A stretch of 64,000 nucleotides of DNA, taken from contig NZ_CP139247.1 of NCBI RefSeq assembly GCF_034087045.1, positions 6,846,001 through 6,910,000 of the forward strand, written 5' to 3'. This DNA comes from Chitinophaga sancti. Lineage in GTDB: Bacteria > Bacteroidota > Bacteroidia > Chitinophagales > Chitinophagaceae. Below are positions 20,096-28,319 of the stretch, one piece after another. Every line of letters starts with the position of its first letter. Within the stretch, counting starts at the first letter, position 1. Made by a program: the position numbers and the translations under genes. Under the pieces are notes generated by a model. The model saw only the letters and a list, made by a program, of their open reading frames with translations. It made no database searches and was not told the origin of the DNA.

Positions 20096-20131
20096 AAAAA
20101 GCTTTTGCCGATTTGGCAAAAGCTTTTTTTT
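20096..20131 (+). terminator. Aminotransferase gene terminator
   Basis: AAAAAGCTTTTGCC / GGCAAAAGCTTTTT perfect stem with a 5-nt loop and T-run. The same stem core recurs at 40029-40062. Confidence 0.85.
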
Positions 20132-20159
20132 CGCCACTACATCTGCACATTATTATTTA

Positions 20160-20167
20160 TATATTTG
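20160..20167 (+). promoter_or_regulatory. -7 element (TATATTTG)
   Basis: Exact TAnnTTTG match 22 bp before the ATG at 20190. Confidence 0.5.
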
Positions 20168-20189
20168 CAGTTGCAAACAATTATTATAC

Positions 20190-20732
20190 ATGGGTATGAC
20201 ATCTCAACAAGCCCTCTTTATCGTACTTGGACTTGGCATTCTAACTATTCTATATATGACCTTGAAGGATATGTTCCTAAAACCGAAAGACAAGGAGGCT
20301 ACACCTGTCACCACCGCACCTGTTTCTGAAAAACGTAGCAGCGACCCGGCAGTCCTCCCCCTCCAATTACAAGCCTATGAAAGAATGGCCTTGCTGGTAG
20401 ACCGCATCAACCTGCAGAACCTGATCAGCCGTGTATATCAACCCGGCCTTGGTGCTACAGACATGCAGGTGGGCCTGATCCACACCATCAAAGCTGAATT
20501 CGACCACAACGTCACCCAGCAGATCTACGTCTCTGCAATCGCCTGGGAAGCCGTAAAAACACTGAAAGAACAAACCATCACGATCATCAACCAGGTAGCC
20601 AGTCAGCTCCCGGCCGAAGCCACCGCGATGGATCTTAATAAACATATTCTGGAAGTATTCCTGCAAGCTGAATCATCCCCTGCCGAAATGACCGCGCAGA
20701 TCGTGAATGCCGAAGCCCGCAAGTTATTCTAA
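20190..20732 (+). CDS. Conserved membrane-anchored protein of unknown function
   Basis: 180 residues. One N-terminal transmembrane helix (about 7-24, ALFIVLGLGILTILYMTL) and a short charged linker. A soluble, mostly helical domain (about 55-180) starts LPLQLQAYERMALLVDRINLQ and ends NAEARKLF. I do not recognise a named family with confidence. It looks like an uncharacterised Bacteroidota protein. It has its own promoter and terminator. Confidence 0.75.
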   Translation: MGMTSQQALFIVLGLGILTILYMTLKDMFLKPKDKEATPVTTAPVSEKRSSDPAVLPLQLQAYERMALLVDRINLQNLISRVYQPGLGATDMQVGLIHTIKAEFDHNVTQQIYVSAIAWEAVKTLKEQTITIINQVASQLPAEATAMDLNKHILEVFLQAESSPAEMTAQIVNAEARKLF

Positions 20733-20763
20733 CAAAAGAGGATACTAAACGTCCTGAAAATCG

Positions 20764-20801
20764 AAAAGGGGGTGTATCAATAGTATGATACACCCCCTTT
20801 T
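20764..20801 (+). terminator. Long hairpin terminator with GTGTATCA core
   Basis: AAAAGGGGGTGTATCA / TGATACACCCCCTTTT, 16 bp. The GTGTATC core is shared with hairpins at 26070-26114 and 47179-47240. Confidence 0.8.
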
Positions 20802-20838
20802 CATTGAAAATAGTTAGTCTGTGTCATAATTTTGATAT

Positions 20839-20900
20839 GACTCTATATGCTTAAAATTTTCATTTCGTGCTTATAGCAACAATCGTTTGTACTTAGAGTC
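20839..20900. repeat. Inverted repeat in the IS downstream flank
   Basis: GACTCTA (20839-20845) pairs with TAGAGTC (20894-20900) around an AT-rich interior that includes GCTTATAGC. This may be part of a folded RNA or recombination end on the downstream side of the transposase. Confidence 0.4.
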
Positions 20901-20967
20901 TTAAATCAGTTTTCTTTACAGGCTTAAAAAGCACCAATAAGAGGTCGATTTTTGTAACTTAGTAATC

Positions 20968-22196
20968 TTATTGAGATGGGGGTAATGCCTCAAGCTCGCG
21001 CAGGCGCCTGAGATAATTATTTATCTGCGCCTGCTTTCTTTTTTTAAGCCACTCCTGATTATCCGGTTCCATATATGGCACTCTATTTTTGAGTATAAAA
21101 TAAGTGGCAATGAGGATTTTGTGTGCAATGGCGATAAGAGCACGTTTTTTACCTCTTCGCACACTTAAAGAGTAATATCTTCTTTTCAGATAAGATTCCT
21201 TTGTATGTACAGCGGCCCAGGCCGCCTCCACCAGTGCTGTTTTAAGAGAACTGTTGCCATGATTGATACGTTCACTTTTTTTTTTCCGGCACTTTCATTA
21301 TTACCCGGACATAAGCCACACCAACTGGCTAAATGATGCTGATTTGGGAAGGCATGCATATCTGTACCTATTTCGGCTAAGATGGCTGTAGCTGTTTGTT
21401 TTTGTACTCCGGGAATAGTCTGAAGTAATTTTACTTCTTCTTCCCATTTTCTTAAGTACTGATCAATACGGTTATCTACCTGACAAAGCAGTTCATTTAG
21501 CTGTAAGATAGCAGCTTTAGACAGGTTGAGCATAAAACGGTGATGCTCATTAAGATTACCTTCTAAAGCAAGAATAAGTTCTTGCTTCTTGATTTTGAGC
21601 CTACCTTTGGCCAGATTGGCCAATATCATGGGATCCTGTTCTCCATCAATAATAGCAGAGATCATTGACCAGCCGCTTATGCCGAACACATCACTGACAA
21701 CGCTGCTCAATTTGATATTGGCAGTCTCTAAAATGTTCTGTAATCGGTTATATTCACTGGAGCGTTGGCCTATTACTTTACGTTTGTATCGGTACAATTC
21801 CCGTAATTCACGAGTGTATTGGGGTGGAATAAAACTTCCTTTTAGTAGCCCGCTTAGCAATAATTTTGCAATCCAGGCACTGTCATTACGATCAGTCTTA
21901 TGACCCGGCACATATTTAATATGCCGGGCATTGACCAAAATAAGTTCAAAGTGAGGTTCTAGTATATTAAAAACAGGCTTCCAGTAAACACCCGTGCTCT
22001 CCATTGCGACATGTGTAATGCCCGATTCTTCCAACCAGGCTACCAGGTCCTTAAGTGAACTTGTGAAGGTGCTAAAAGTGCGGGTTTGTTCCTGCAAATT
22101 ATCACCCCTGATGGTAGCTACTACATTCTCCTGGTGAACATCGAGGCCACAGCCACGACTCACAACCTGTTCAAAACTGATATGTGATTGTTCCAT
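20968..22196 (-). pseudogene. IS110-family transposase, frameshifted at an A10 run
   Basis: Two frames join into one transposase of about 409 residues. Part one (22196 to about 21276, 307 residues) has the DEDD RuvC-like domain (GCGLDVHQENVVATI, VAMESTGVYWKPV, KTDRNDSAWIAKLL). It continues into the C-terminal Tnp domain (IPGVQKQTATAILAEIGTD, GLCPGNNESAGKKK), including the Ser region. Part two, in the -1 frame (21276-20968, 102 residues), continues SERINHGNSSLKTALVEAAW to the end, LEALPPSQ. The shift sits on ten consecutive A (minus strand; 21276-21285). It could be a disabling indel or slippage-dependent expression. Confidence 0.85.
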
Positions 22197-22241
22197 GGTA
22201 GTACTTTTGTCGAAGGTACCACCATTTTCATAGTCGTTTGT

Positions 22242-22389
22242 GAATTCGGTTCATGAGGGTTTTCTTTGAAAATGGTTTTCATTCTCAGTTGGAGAATTAC
22301 TTCTTTCATGAATGTTTTTCATGAAAATGGGTTTCATGCCTGATGGTGAATTCCCGCTTTCCTGAATGTTTTATTCCGGTATCTTTCAG
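22242..22389. repeat. Imperfect ~54-bp tandem repeats upstream of the IS110 transposase
   Basis: Two and a half units begin GAATT at 22242, 22294 and 22348. Each holds TTCATGA(A/G)(T/G)G, GAAAATGG and TTTCAT boxes, and several are self-complementary (TTTTCATGAAAA at 22315-22326). They lie in the transposase 5' flank, the place where IS110-group elements encode their guide RNA. Confidence 0.6.
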
Positions 22390-22452
22390 AAACTTTTAAT
22401 CGTTATGCGATTCTCAGACCCTGATTGTATTTTTGAGACTTCCGTTTTCGTG

Positions 22453-23379
22453 TTATTTTTTTACCATCATCACTCTTTTGGGCCGGATCACCTCATACAG
22501 TAAATATCCTTTTCCATTGAAATGTATATATAAGGGTGGTCCCTGGTACCATGGCTGTCCAGGTATTTTCTTATGTGCCTGAATATGCAGGTGCGGTTCA
22601 GTACTAAACCCTGAATTCCCCACACAACCCAAGGGTTGCCCTTTTTTAATCACATCGCCATCGTGCACAATCACACTCCCCTCCTTCATATGCCCTAAAA
22701 AGATGTAACTATTAGTGGTTTCGATGATGACCTGGTTGGTATTGTTTGGTCCCCGGCTCATATCAGGAGGGATATTATCCGGGTTGTTTCCGTAAGCTTT
22801 TAATACCCGTCCATCGCAGGGACTATATAAGGTATCACCAAATATTTCATAATCCGCCAGCTTTCTGCTGAAGATTTGATTCGCACGCCTGCCATCGGAT
22901 TTCAGTTTTACAATATCCATGGCATAAATCGCTCCCCGCAAACTGTAGTGAAACAGGTTAGTGGGCAATCCCTTCCCGCCCTGCAGCACAAAATACCGCC
23001 CGGTTTTCATAGGGAAAGCCAGTTCAATGGTTTCAGGTTTGCCGGTGGTACCGGTGAAATATAGAATACTCAACAACGTCAAACCAGCAGTAAAGAATAA
23101 ATTAAATACTATCTGCCAGGTTTTTGACGCCCGCTGCCCCTTTTTCCGGCGCAGGGTCCCAATGATCAGGGCCAGTAGCAAACAGATGCCAAACCCATAC
23201 TTGGCTTCGATCGTAAGGTACACCCAGGTGCCATAGAGATAAATAAATACACCCAACGACAACCCGGCTAGCAGACGTGACCAGTTGTGGCGGAATAGGG
23301 CTGCTGCAGCAGTGTATGTAAAAAAGATGCTGAACAGGGCCAAAATAAAAGTCAATAGTAATAGTGCGTAAATAAACAT
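22453..23379 (-). CDS. Membrane-anchored M23 (LytM-type) peptidase
   Basis: 308 residues. Four hydrophobic helices fill about 1-115 (MFIYALLLLTFILALFSIFF onward). A LytM/M23 domain follows at about 145-285, with zinc-site candidates His in FHYSLRGAIYAMD, the Asp of that segment, and the HxH of EPHLHIQAH. The GHMKEGSVIVHDGDVIKKGQ core strand pattern is typical. It would cleave peptide cross-bridges in cell-wall peptidoglycan or act on another periplasmic peptide. The membrane part is unusual for M23 enzymes but seen in this phylum. The IS lies directly downstream and leaves the gene intact. Confidence 0.85.
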   Translation of the reverse strand: MFIYALLLLTFILALFSIFFTYTAAAALFRHNWSRLLAGLSLGVFIYLYGTWVYLTIEAKYGFGICLLLALIIGTLRRKKGQRASKTWQIVFNLFFTAGLTLLSILYFTGTTGKPETIELAFPMKTGRYFVLQGGKGLPTNLFHYSLRGAIYAMDIVKLKSDGRRANQIFSRKLADYEIFGDTLYSPCDGRVLKAYGNNPDNIPPDMSRGPNNTNQVIIETTNSYIFLGHMKEGSVIVHDGDVIKKGQPLGCVGNSGFSTEPHLHIQAHKKIPGQPWYQGPPLYIHFNGKGYLLYEVIRPKRVMMVKK

Positions 23380-23504
23380 AGCTTATCCGGTAAATCTTTC
23401 AGGAATGGTCCTGCAAATTATCAATATTTTGGCCTTCGCAGCAATACGGTAATAATTATGTAACATTGTCTATCATACAACATTATTCCACGAACGTACA
23501 CAAA

Positions 23505-25052
23505 ATGGAAAATATCATCAAAACAGATGCCGGTATTGTCATTGAACCAGTTTATACCCAACCGGTACCCATGGATGAGTTGCCCGGACAATTCCCATTT
23601 ACCAGAGGTGTACATGCCTCCATGTATCGCGATAAACTATGGACCATGCGGCAGTATGCGGGTTTTAGTACTGCAGAAGCCTCAAACCAGCGCTATCATT
23701 ACCTGCTTAGCCAGGGGGTAATGGGGCTGAGTGTAGCCTTTGACCTGCCTACCCAGATCGGGTATGATTCAGATCATGCCATGTCGGAGGGGGAAGTAGG
23801 TAAAGTGGGTGTGGCGATCGATTCACTGGAAGATATGGAAAGACTCTTTGCCGGTATCAAACTGGAAGATATTTCCACGAGTATGACCATCAATGCAACA
23901 GGATTTATACTACTCGCGCTATATATCGCCCTTGCCAAAAAACAGGGTGCAGACCTGCATAAAATATCAGGCACTATTCAGAATGATATTCTCAAAGAAT
24001 ATGCGGCGAGAGGCACCTATATTTATCCGCCCAAACCCTCTATGCGCCTGATTACTGACATCTTTGCATATTGTAGTACAGAAGTCCCTAAATGGAATAC
24101 GATCTCTATTTCCGGATACCATATCCGGGAAGCAGGTGCAAATGCAGTACAGGAACTGGCTTTTACACTGGCTAACGGCAAAGCCTATCTAAAGGCGGCG
24201 ATTGAAAAAGGGTTAGCCATCAATGTATTTGCACGGCGATTGTCATTCTTTTTCAATGCACATAACCATCTCTTTGAAGAAGTGGCCAAGTTCAGGGCGG
24301 CCCGTAGAATGTGGGCCCATATGACAAGGGAACTGGGGGCTACAGATCCAAAGGCACAGATGCTACGTTTTCATACACAGACAGGTGGAAGTACATTGAC
24401 AGCACAACAACCTCATAATAATATAGTGCGTGTCGCCGTGCAAACCATGGCGGCGACTTTAGGTGGTACACAATCACTGCATACCAATGGCTATGATGAA
24501 GCGCTATCCCTGCCTACAGAAGAAGCGGCACGGATAGCCTTGCGTACCCAGCAGATAGTAGGTTATGAAAGTGGAATTGCAGATACAGTTGATCCCCTTG
24601 CCGGAAGTTATTATGTAGAAGCACTCACAAATGAGGTGGAGGCAAAGGCCTGGGAACTGATACATCGTATAGATGCGATGGGTGGCGCGGTGAGTGCGAT
24701 AGAACAAGGTTTTGTACAGGATGAAATAGCAAGAAGTGCCTACTTATATCAGCAGGAAATAGAGAGAGGTGAGAAGATCATAGTAGGTGTGAATAAATTT
24801 ACGGCAAAGGATGAAGGAACGCCAGAAATATTCAGGATAGATGATAGTATCAGGCAGGTGCAAACGGAAAGGCTGCAATCGCTAAAAAGCAGGAGGGATA
24901 ATGAAGCAGTACAGGCGATTTTGCAAAGGCTGGAAGCCGCCGCCCATACGGAAGAAAATGTAATGCCTATCGTCGTGGAAGCTGTGGAAACTTTGTGTAC
25001 CCTCGGTGAAATAGCCGATACATTCAGGAAGGTATTCGGTGAATATAAATAG
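23505..25052 (+). CDS. Acyl-CoA mutase large subunit (methylmalonyl-CoA mutase type)
   Basis: 515 residues from ATG at 23505; an in-frame TTG at 23466 is less likely. It is the catalytic TIM barrel of B12-dependent acyl-CoA mutases: [64 protein letters not shown] and [16 protein letters not shown]. The Tyr in RQYAGFST and the Arg in KPSMRLITD match methylmalonyl-CoA-type enzymes rather than isobutyryl-CoA mutase. No C-terminal B12-binding domain is present, so a separate small subunit is needed and is not in this window. Family certain; substrate inferred. Confidence 0.9.
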   Translation: MENIIKTDAGIVIEPVYTQPVPMDELPGQFPFTRGVHASMYRDKLWTMRQYAGFSTAEASNQRYHYLLSQGVMGLSVAFDLPTQIGYDSDHAMSEGEVGKVGVAIDSLEDMERLFAGIKLEDISTSMTINATGFILLALYIALAKKQGADLHKISGTIQNDILKEYAARGTYIYPPKPSMRLITDIFAYCSTEVPKWNTISISGYHIREAGANAVQELAFTLANGKAYLKAAIEKGLAINVFARRLSFFFNAHNHLFEEVAKFRAARRMWAHMTRELGATDPKAQMLRFHTQTGGSTLTAQQPHNNIVRVAVQTMAATLGGTQSLHTNGYDEALSLPTEEAARIALRTQQIVGYESGIADTVDPLAGSYYVEALTNEVEAKAWELIHRIDAMGGAVSAIEQGFVQDEIARSAYLYQQEIERGEKIIVGVNKFTAKDEGTPEIFRIDDSIRQVQTERLQSLKSRRDNEAVQAILQRLEAAAHTEENVMPIVVEAVETLCTLGEIADTFRKVFGEYK

Positions 25053-25093
25053 TTCCTACCTGTTTAGCCGGCCGCAGGCCATGCCACCTGCTA

Positions 25094-25134
25094 CGAAAAA
25101 ATCGCTTGTGCCGAAGACATAAGCGATTTTTTCG
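25094..25134 (+). terminator. Mutase gene terminator
   Basis: CGAAAAAATCGCTT / AAGCGATTTTTTCG stem with a 13-nt loop. Confidence 0.8.
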
Positions 25135-25147
25135 TTATGATTTTCAT

Positions 25148-25155
25148 TATTTTTG
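25148..25155 (+). promoter_or_regulatory. -7 element of methyltransferase gene (TATTTTTG)
   Basis: Exact TAnnTTTG match ending 3 bp before the ATG at 25159. If used, the mRNA would start at or within the start codon. Confidence 0.45.
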
Positions 25156-25158
25156 GCC

Positions 25159-26055
25159 ATGTCTTTTATCTACCATAACACCTGTCCGGTATGTGGAGCC
25201 GCAACTTCACATAAAGTACTGACAGCCAAAGATTACACCGTTTCAAAGGAAACCTTCGACATTAACCATTGCGGACATTGTAGCGTACGCTTCACACAAA
25301 ACGTTCCTGATAGCGCCAACATTGGCCGCTATTATCAATCGCAGGAATACATCTCCCACTCTGAAACCCGTCAGGGCCTCATCAACCGTTTATACCACAG
25401 CGTGAGGAAAATCACCCTGCGTAGTAAACAAAACTGGGTAAAAGCAGCAACTGGTCTCAAACAAGGTTCCATCCTCGACATCGGTTGTGGAACAGGTTCC
25501 TTCCTTCACTTCATGCAACAGGGCGGCTGGCAGATCACCGGTCTTGAACCAGACGAAACGGCCCGTCAGAACGCAAAGACATTATACAACATCGAACCTC
25601 GTGCTTCAGAAGATCTCTATTCTCTGCCTGCCGGACAGTTTGATGCTATCACCATGTGGCATGTACTGGAACACGTACATACCTTACATGACTATATCCG
25701 CCGGATCCGCACCTTATTAAAACCGGAAGGCGCACTCCTCATTGCTGTTCCCAACTACACCTCTCCCGATGCGGAGCACTATGGTGAATACTGGGCTGCG
25801 TACGATGTGCCACGTCACCTGTATCACTTCTCTCCTACGGCTATGGAAGTACTCCTGAAGCAACATAAGATCAGGGTAGTGAAAAAGCATCCGATGGTGT
25901 TCGATGGTTTCTATGTGAGTCTGCTGAGTGAAAAGTATAAAACAGGTGGGAATGGCTTATTCAAAGGCTTCTGGAATGGTTTCATCTCCTGGCGCAAAGG
26001 ATTGAAGGATGTAGACAGGTGCAGTTCTGTAGTGTATGAATGTAAAGCAGAATAA
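25159..26055 (+). CDS. Class I SAM-dependent methyltransferase with zinc-ribbon start
   Basis: 298 residues from ATG at 25159. The N-terminus has two Cys pairs (CPVCG, then CGHC) like a zinc ribbon. The Rossmann core follows: motif I SILDIGCGTGSFLHFM (about 107-122), motif II acidic ITGLEPDETA, and a MWHVLEHVHTLHDYI segment. This is the Methyltransf_23 type often found with cell-surface sugar or small-molecule methylation. Substrate unknown. It stands alone between terminators. Confidence 0.85.
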   Translation: MSFIYHNTCPVCGAATSHKVLTAKDYTVSKETFDINHCGHCSVRFTQNVPDSANIGRYYQSQEYISHSETRQGLINRLYHSVRKITLRSKQNWVKAATGLKQGSILDIGCGTGSFLHFMQQGGWQITGLEPDETARQNAKTLYNIEPRASEDLYSLPAGQFDAITMWHVLEHVHTLHDYIRRIRTLLKPEGALLIAVPNYTSPDAEHYGEYWAAYDVPRHLYHFSPTAMEVLLKQHKIRVVKKHPMVFDGFYVSLLSEKYKTGGNGLFKGFWNGFISWRKGLKDVDRCSSVVYECKAE

Positions 26056-26069
26056 CCAATGAAATAAAC

Positions 26070-26114
26070 AAAAGAGGAGGGCGTATCTGAAAGTAAGATA
26101 CATCCTCCTCTTTT
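26070..26114. terminator. Bidirectional terminator with GTATC core
   Basis: AAAAGAGGAGG(gc)GTATC / GATAC(at)CCTCCTCTTTT hairpin between convergent genes. Internal core similar to 20764-20801 and 47179-47240. Confidence 0.8.
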
Positions 26115-26131
26115 GTTATCTCTTCATGATT

Positions 26132-26932
26132 TTAATACAGATAGTTCAGTGCAATCCTATCATTCGCATTGAAAGTACGATTCCCCACATTATTGCAGGC
26201 CAGCATCCAGCTATTGGCATCAGGTGCACTCGGTGTACCAGGTATCAGGATGACACCTACCCCCCCAGATCCCTCATTGACAGGCGTTCCTCCACAGCTA
26301 AAAGAACGATCCAGGCAATCACTATGACGAAAACCAATGCAGTGCCCAATTTCATGCTGAATAACAGAAGCCACAAACAATACATTCGGATTACTGCCAA
26401 ATGCAGCAGAATTGGTATTTAAAAGAATAGTAGGATAAGGGTTCCCACTACTGGAAGGAAAACCGGAAGAAGCATATGTTATCGATCCTCCACTTGGCCC
26501 CTGGTTAAAACCAGAAATCGTAATATCTGCAGTACCTGTTGTAATACGTACAAAAGTCAGCGATATACCCAGACTGTTAAAACGCGCGATGGCAGTATCC
26601 GTCCCTGCTACAAATGCACTACCCAGACTGCTGGCTACTTTTATAGTAATCGTGCGTGGCGTGCCTGTTACAAGGTTGCTGGTACGATATTGTTCTGTGC
26701 CTGCAATTCGCAGATAAGGTCCGATAGCAGGTTTATTTAAATCAGCTTCAGAAAGACGGATGTCACCTTCTACAAGGTAATCTCCCTGAAATCTTTGTAC
26801 ATCTGCAGCATTAAATCCTAATGCTGCAATTTTCTGTAGAACAGCTGTTGGGATAGCTGTTTGTCGAACAGTTACTTCTTTTTTACAGGAGGTTACAATA
26901 ATGAGAAAGTACAGGAATATAAGTTTACGCAT
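26132..26932 (-). CDS. HEIGH-type metalloprotease lipoprotein (M57 family), copy 1
   Basis: 266 residues with a lipoprotein signal (FLIIVTSC, Cys16). The zinc motif VIQHEIGHCIGFRH gives HExGHxxGxxH, the dual-action HEIGH class (Peptidase_M57). The C-terminal segment NRTFNANDRIALNYLY is shared with the upstream paralogue. It is probably a periplasmic or surface-exposed zinc endopeptidase. It lies 96 bp downstream of copy 2, same strand, with the two proteins alike along nearly their whole length. Confidence 0.88.
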   Translation of the reverse strand: MRKLIFLYFLIIVTSCKKEVTVRQTAIPTAVLQKIAALGFNAADVQRFQGDYLVEGDIRLSEADLNKPAIGPYLRIAGTEQYRTSNLVTGTPRTITIKVASSLGSAFVAGTDTAIARFNSLGISLTFVRITTGTADITISGFNQGPSGGSITYASSGFPSSSGNPYPTILLNTNSAAFGSNPNVLFVASVIQHEIGHCIGFRHSDCLDRSFSCGGTPVNEGSGGVGVILIPGTPSAPDANSWMLACNNVGNRTFNANDRIALNYLY

Positions 26933-27028
26933 ACAATAATAGTTGGGGTAAATAAAAATGAGCCGGCAGCAAATCGCTACCGGCTGCTTTGCTCATGCAT
27001 CAGCTAATAAGAATATCTTTCTTACTAA

Positions 27029-27856
27029 TTAATACAAGTAGTTTAATGCGATAACATCGTTCGCATTGAAAGTACGGTTGCCACCATTAGAGCAGGACAG
27101 CATCCATGAATTTGCATCTGCACCGGTTGGAGTACCTGGAATCCAGATAGCACCTACAGAAGAAGCTCCTTCGTTGGTAGCAGAACCACCACAGCTGTAA
27201 GAACGATCGAAGTAATCAGTATGACGGAAACCAACACAGTGACCGATTTCATGCTGAATTACAGAACCTACATACAGTACATTTGGATTGCTGCCATATG
27301 CCTGTGAGTTAGTGTTCATCAGGATAGAGCTGTAAGGATTACCGCTGCTGGTTGGGAAACCAGAAGAACCCAGGGTGATATAACCACCGCTTGGACCCTG
27401 GTTGAAACCAGAGATAGTAATGTTGGCAGTACCACTGGTAATGCGGGAAAAAGTAATGGCCAGGCCAAGAGCGTTGTAACGTGCAATAGCGGTATCTGTA
27501 CCGGCTACATAAGCGCTACCCAGGCTGCTGGCAACTTTTATAGTAATCGTGCGTGGAGTACCTGTTACCAGGTTAGTAGTGCGATATTGCTCTGAACTTG
27601 CTACACGCAGTACTGGACCAGTATATTTACTGTTCAGATCTGCTTCAGTCAGGCGGATATCACCTTCCACTATGTAATCATCGCCGAACTTGTGTACATC
27701 AGCGGAGCTGAAGCCCAGTGCTTCGATTTTGGCGAGGGTTTCAGTGGGGATAGCATCAGGCTTGGTGCTGCTTACGTTATCTTTTTTACAGGACACAGTT
27801 GCTACAGCGATGCCTGCTGCCAGACACAATAAGGCGTTGAATGAATGTTTACGCAT
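27029..27856 (-). CDS. HEIGH-type metalloprotease lipoprotein (M57 family), copy 2
   Basis: 275 residues. Lipoprotein signal ending ATVSC (Cys23). Zinc motif VIQHEIGHCVGFRHTDY. It shares long identical runs with copy 1 (LVTGTPRTITIKVASSLGSA, NPNVLYVGSVIQHEIGH), so the pair arose by tandem duplication. Cys residues in the YSCGG and MLSCSN segments match between copies and may form disulfides. No promoter of the TAnnTTTG type is evident on the minus strand upstream. Confidence 0.88.
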   Translation of the reverse strand: MRKHSFNALLCLAAGIAVATVSCKKDNVSSTKPDAIPTETLAKIEALGFSSADVHKFGDDYIVEGDIRLTEADLNSKYTGPVLRVASSEQYRTTNLVTGTPRTITIKVASSLGSAYVAGTDTAIARYNALGLAITFSRITSGTANITISGFNQGPSGGYITLGSSGFPTSSGNPYSSILMNTNSQAYGSNPNVLYVGSVIQHEIGHCVGFRHTDYFDRSYSCGGSATNEGASSVGAIWIPGTPTGADANSWMLSCSNGGNRTFNANDVIALNYLY

Positions 27857-28319
27857 ACATTTAGATTTGGTTTGGGTTTCAGGAAAATGAAGATATTATT
27901 AGCTGATTCGCTGATGAGAAATGGACGTATTTATCATCAGTAAATACAGCTAACGACAGATAATTGCTCGTGTTTACAGTTGCTGCACATTACGTGCATC
28001 ATCAAGTTTAAATTGTTACTGTTGATACATATTTTTAGTGCTCATAAAGTGATGTGGGTGAAAGAAACGGTATGGCAAGATCCGCGTCCTCTCCGGGTTT
28101 TCAATGAGTATTTGATTCCTTTGGTTAACGCCAGTATATGGCTGTATACTTCATCTCTGGTATCAATTGCCTCGACGTTTAGATTTTAGTTGCTCGGGTC
28201 CAATATTACAACTTTCCACGAAACCAAAAAAAAATTTTCTTTCCTTGCTAATCAAAGTTATGAATGAATTACATTAGTTTTATTTGAAGCAAAGAGCAAC
28301 CTGTCAACCCAAAATCTTT
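27857..28319. other. 463-bp intergenic region between divergent peptidase genes
   Basis: AT-rich with no convincing gene. A perfect TAGATTTG at 27862-27869 faces the plus strand, and a GCACATTACGTGC palindrome lies at 27985-27997. A 69-residue open frame (27980-28189) has no protein-like features. The region must hold the promoters of both flanking genes. Confidence 0.5.

Larger units (their letters stand above)
20803..22440 (-). mobile_element. IS110-family insertion sequence (approximate ends)
   Basis: The element carries one transposase gene on the minus strand, with about 165 bp of non-coding sequence downstream (20803-20967) and about 245 bp upstream (22197-22440). IS110 elements lack terminal inverted repeats and target duplications, so exact ends cannot be read here. 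The limits are set by the preceding terminator and the next gene's stop at 22453. Both flanks contain repeats or inverted repeats compatible with a structured guide (bridge) RNA. Confidence 0.6.

Noticed and set aside
22242..22389. CRISPR-like short repeats
   Set aside because: Units are contiguous and imperfect, with no unique spacers and no cas genes nearby.
27980..28189. 69-residue open frame in the intergenic region
   Set aside because: No signal peptide, motif or ribosome site; composition not protein-like.
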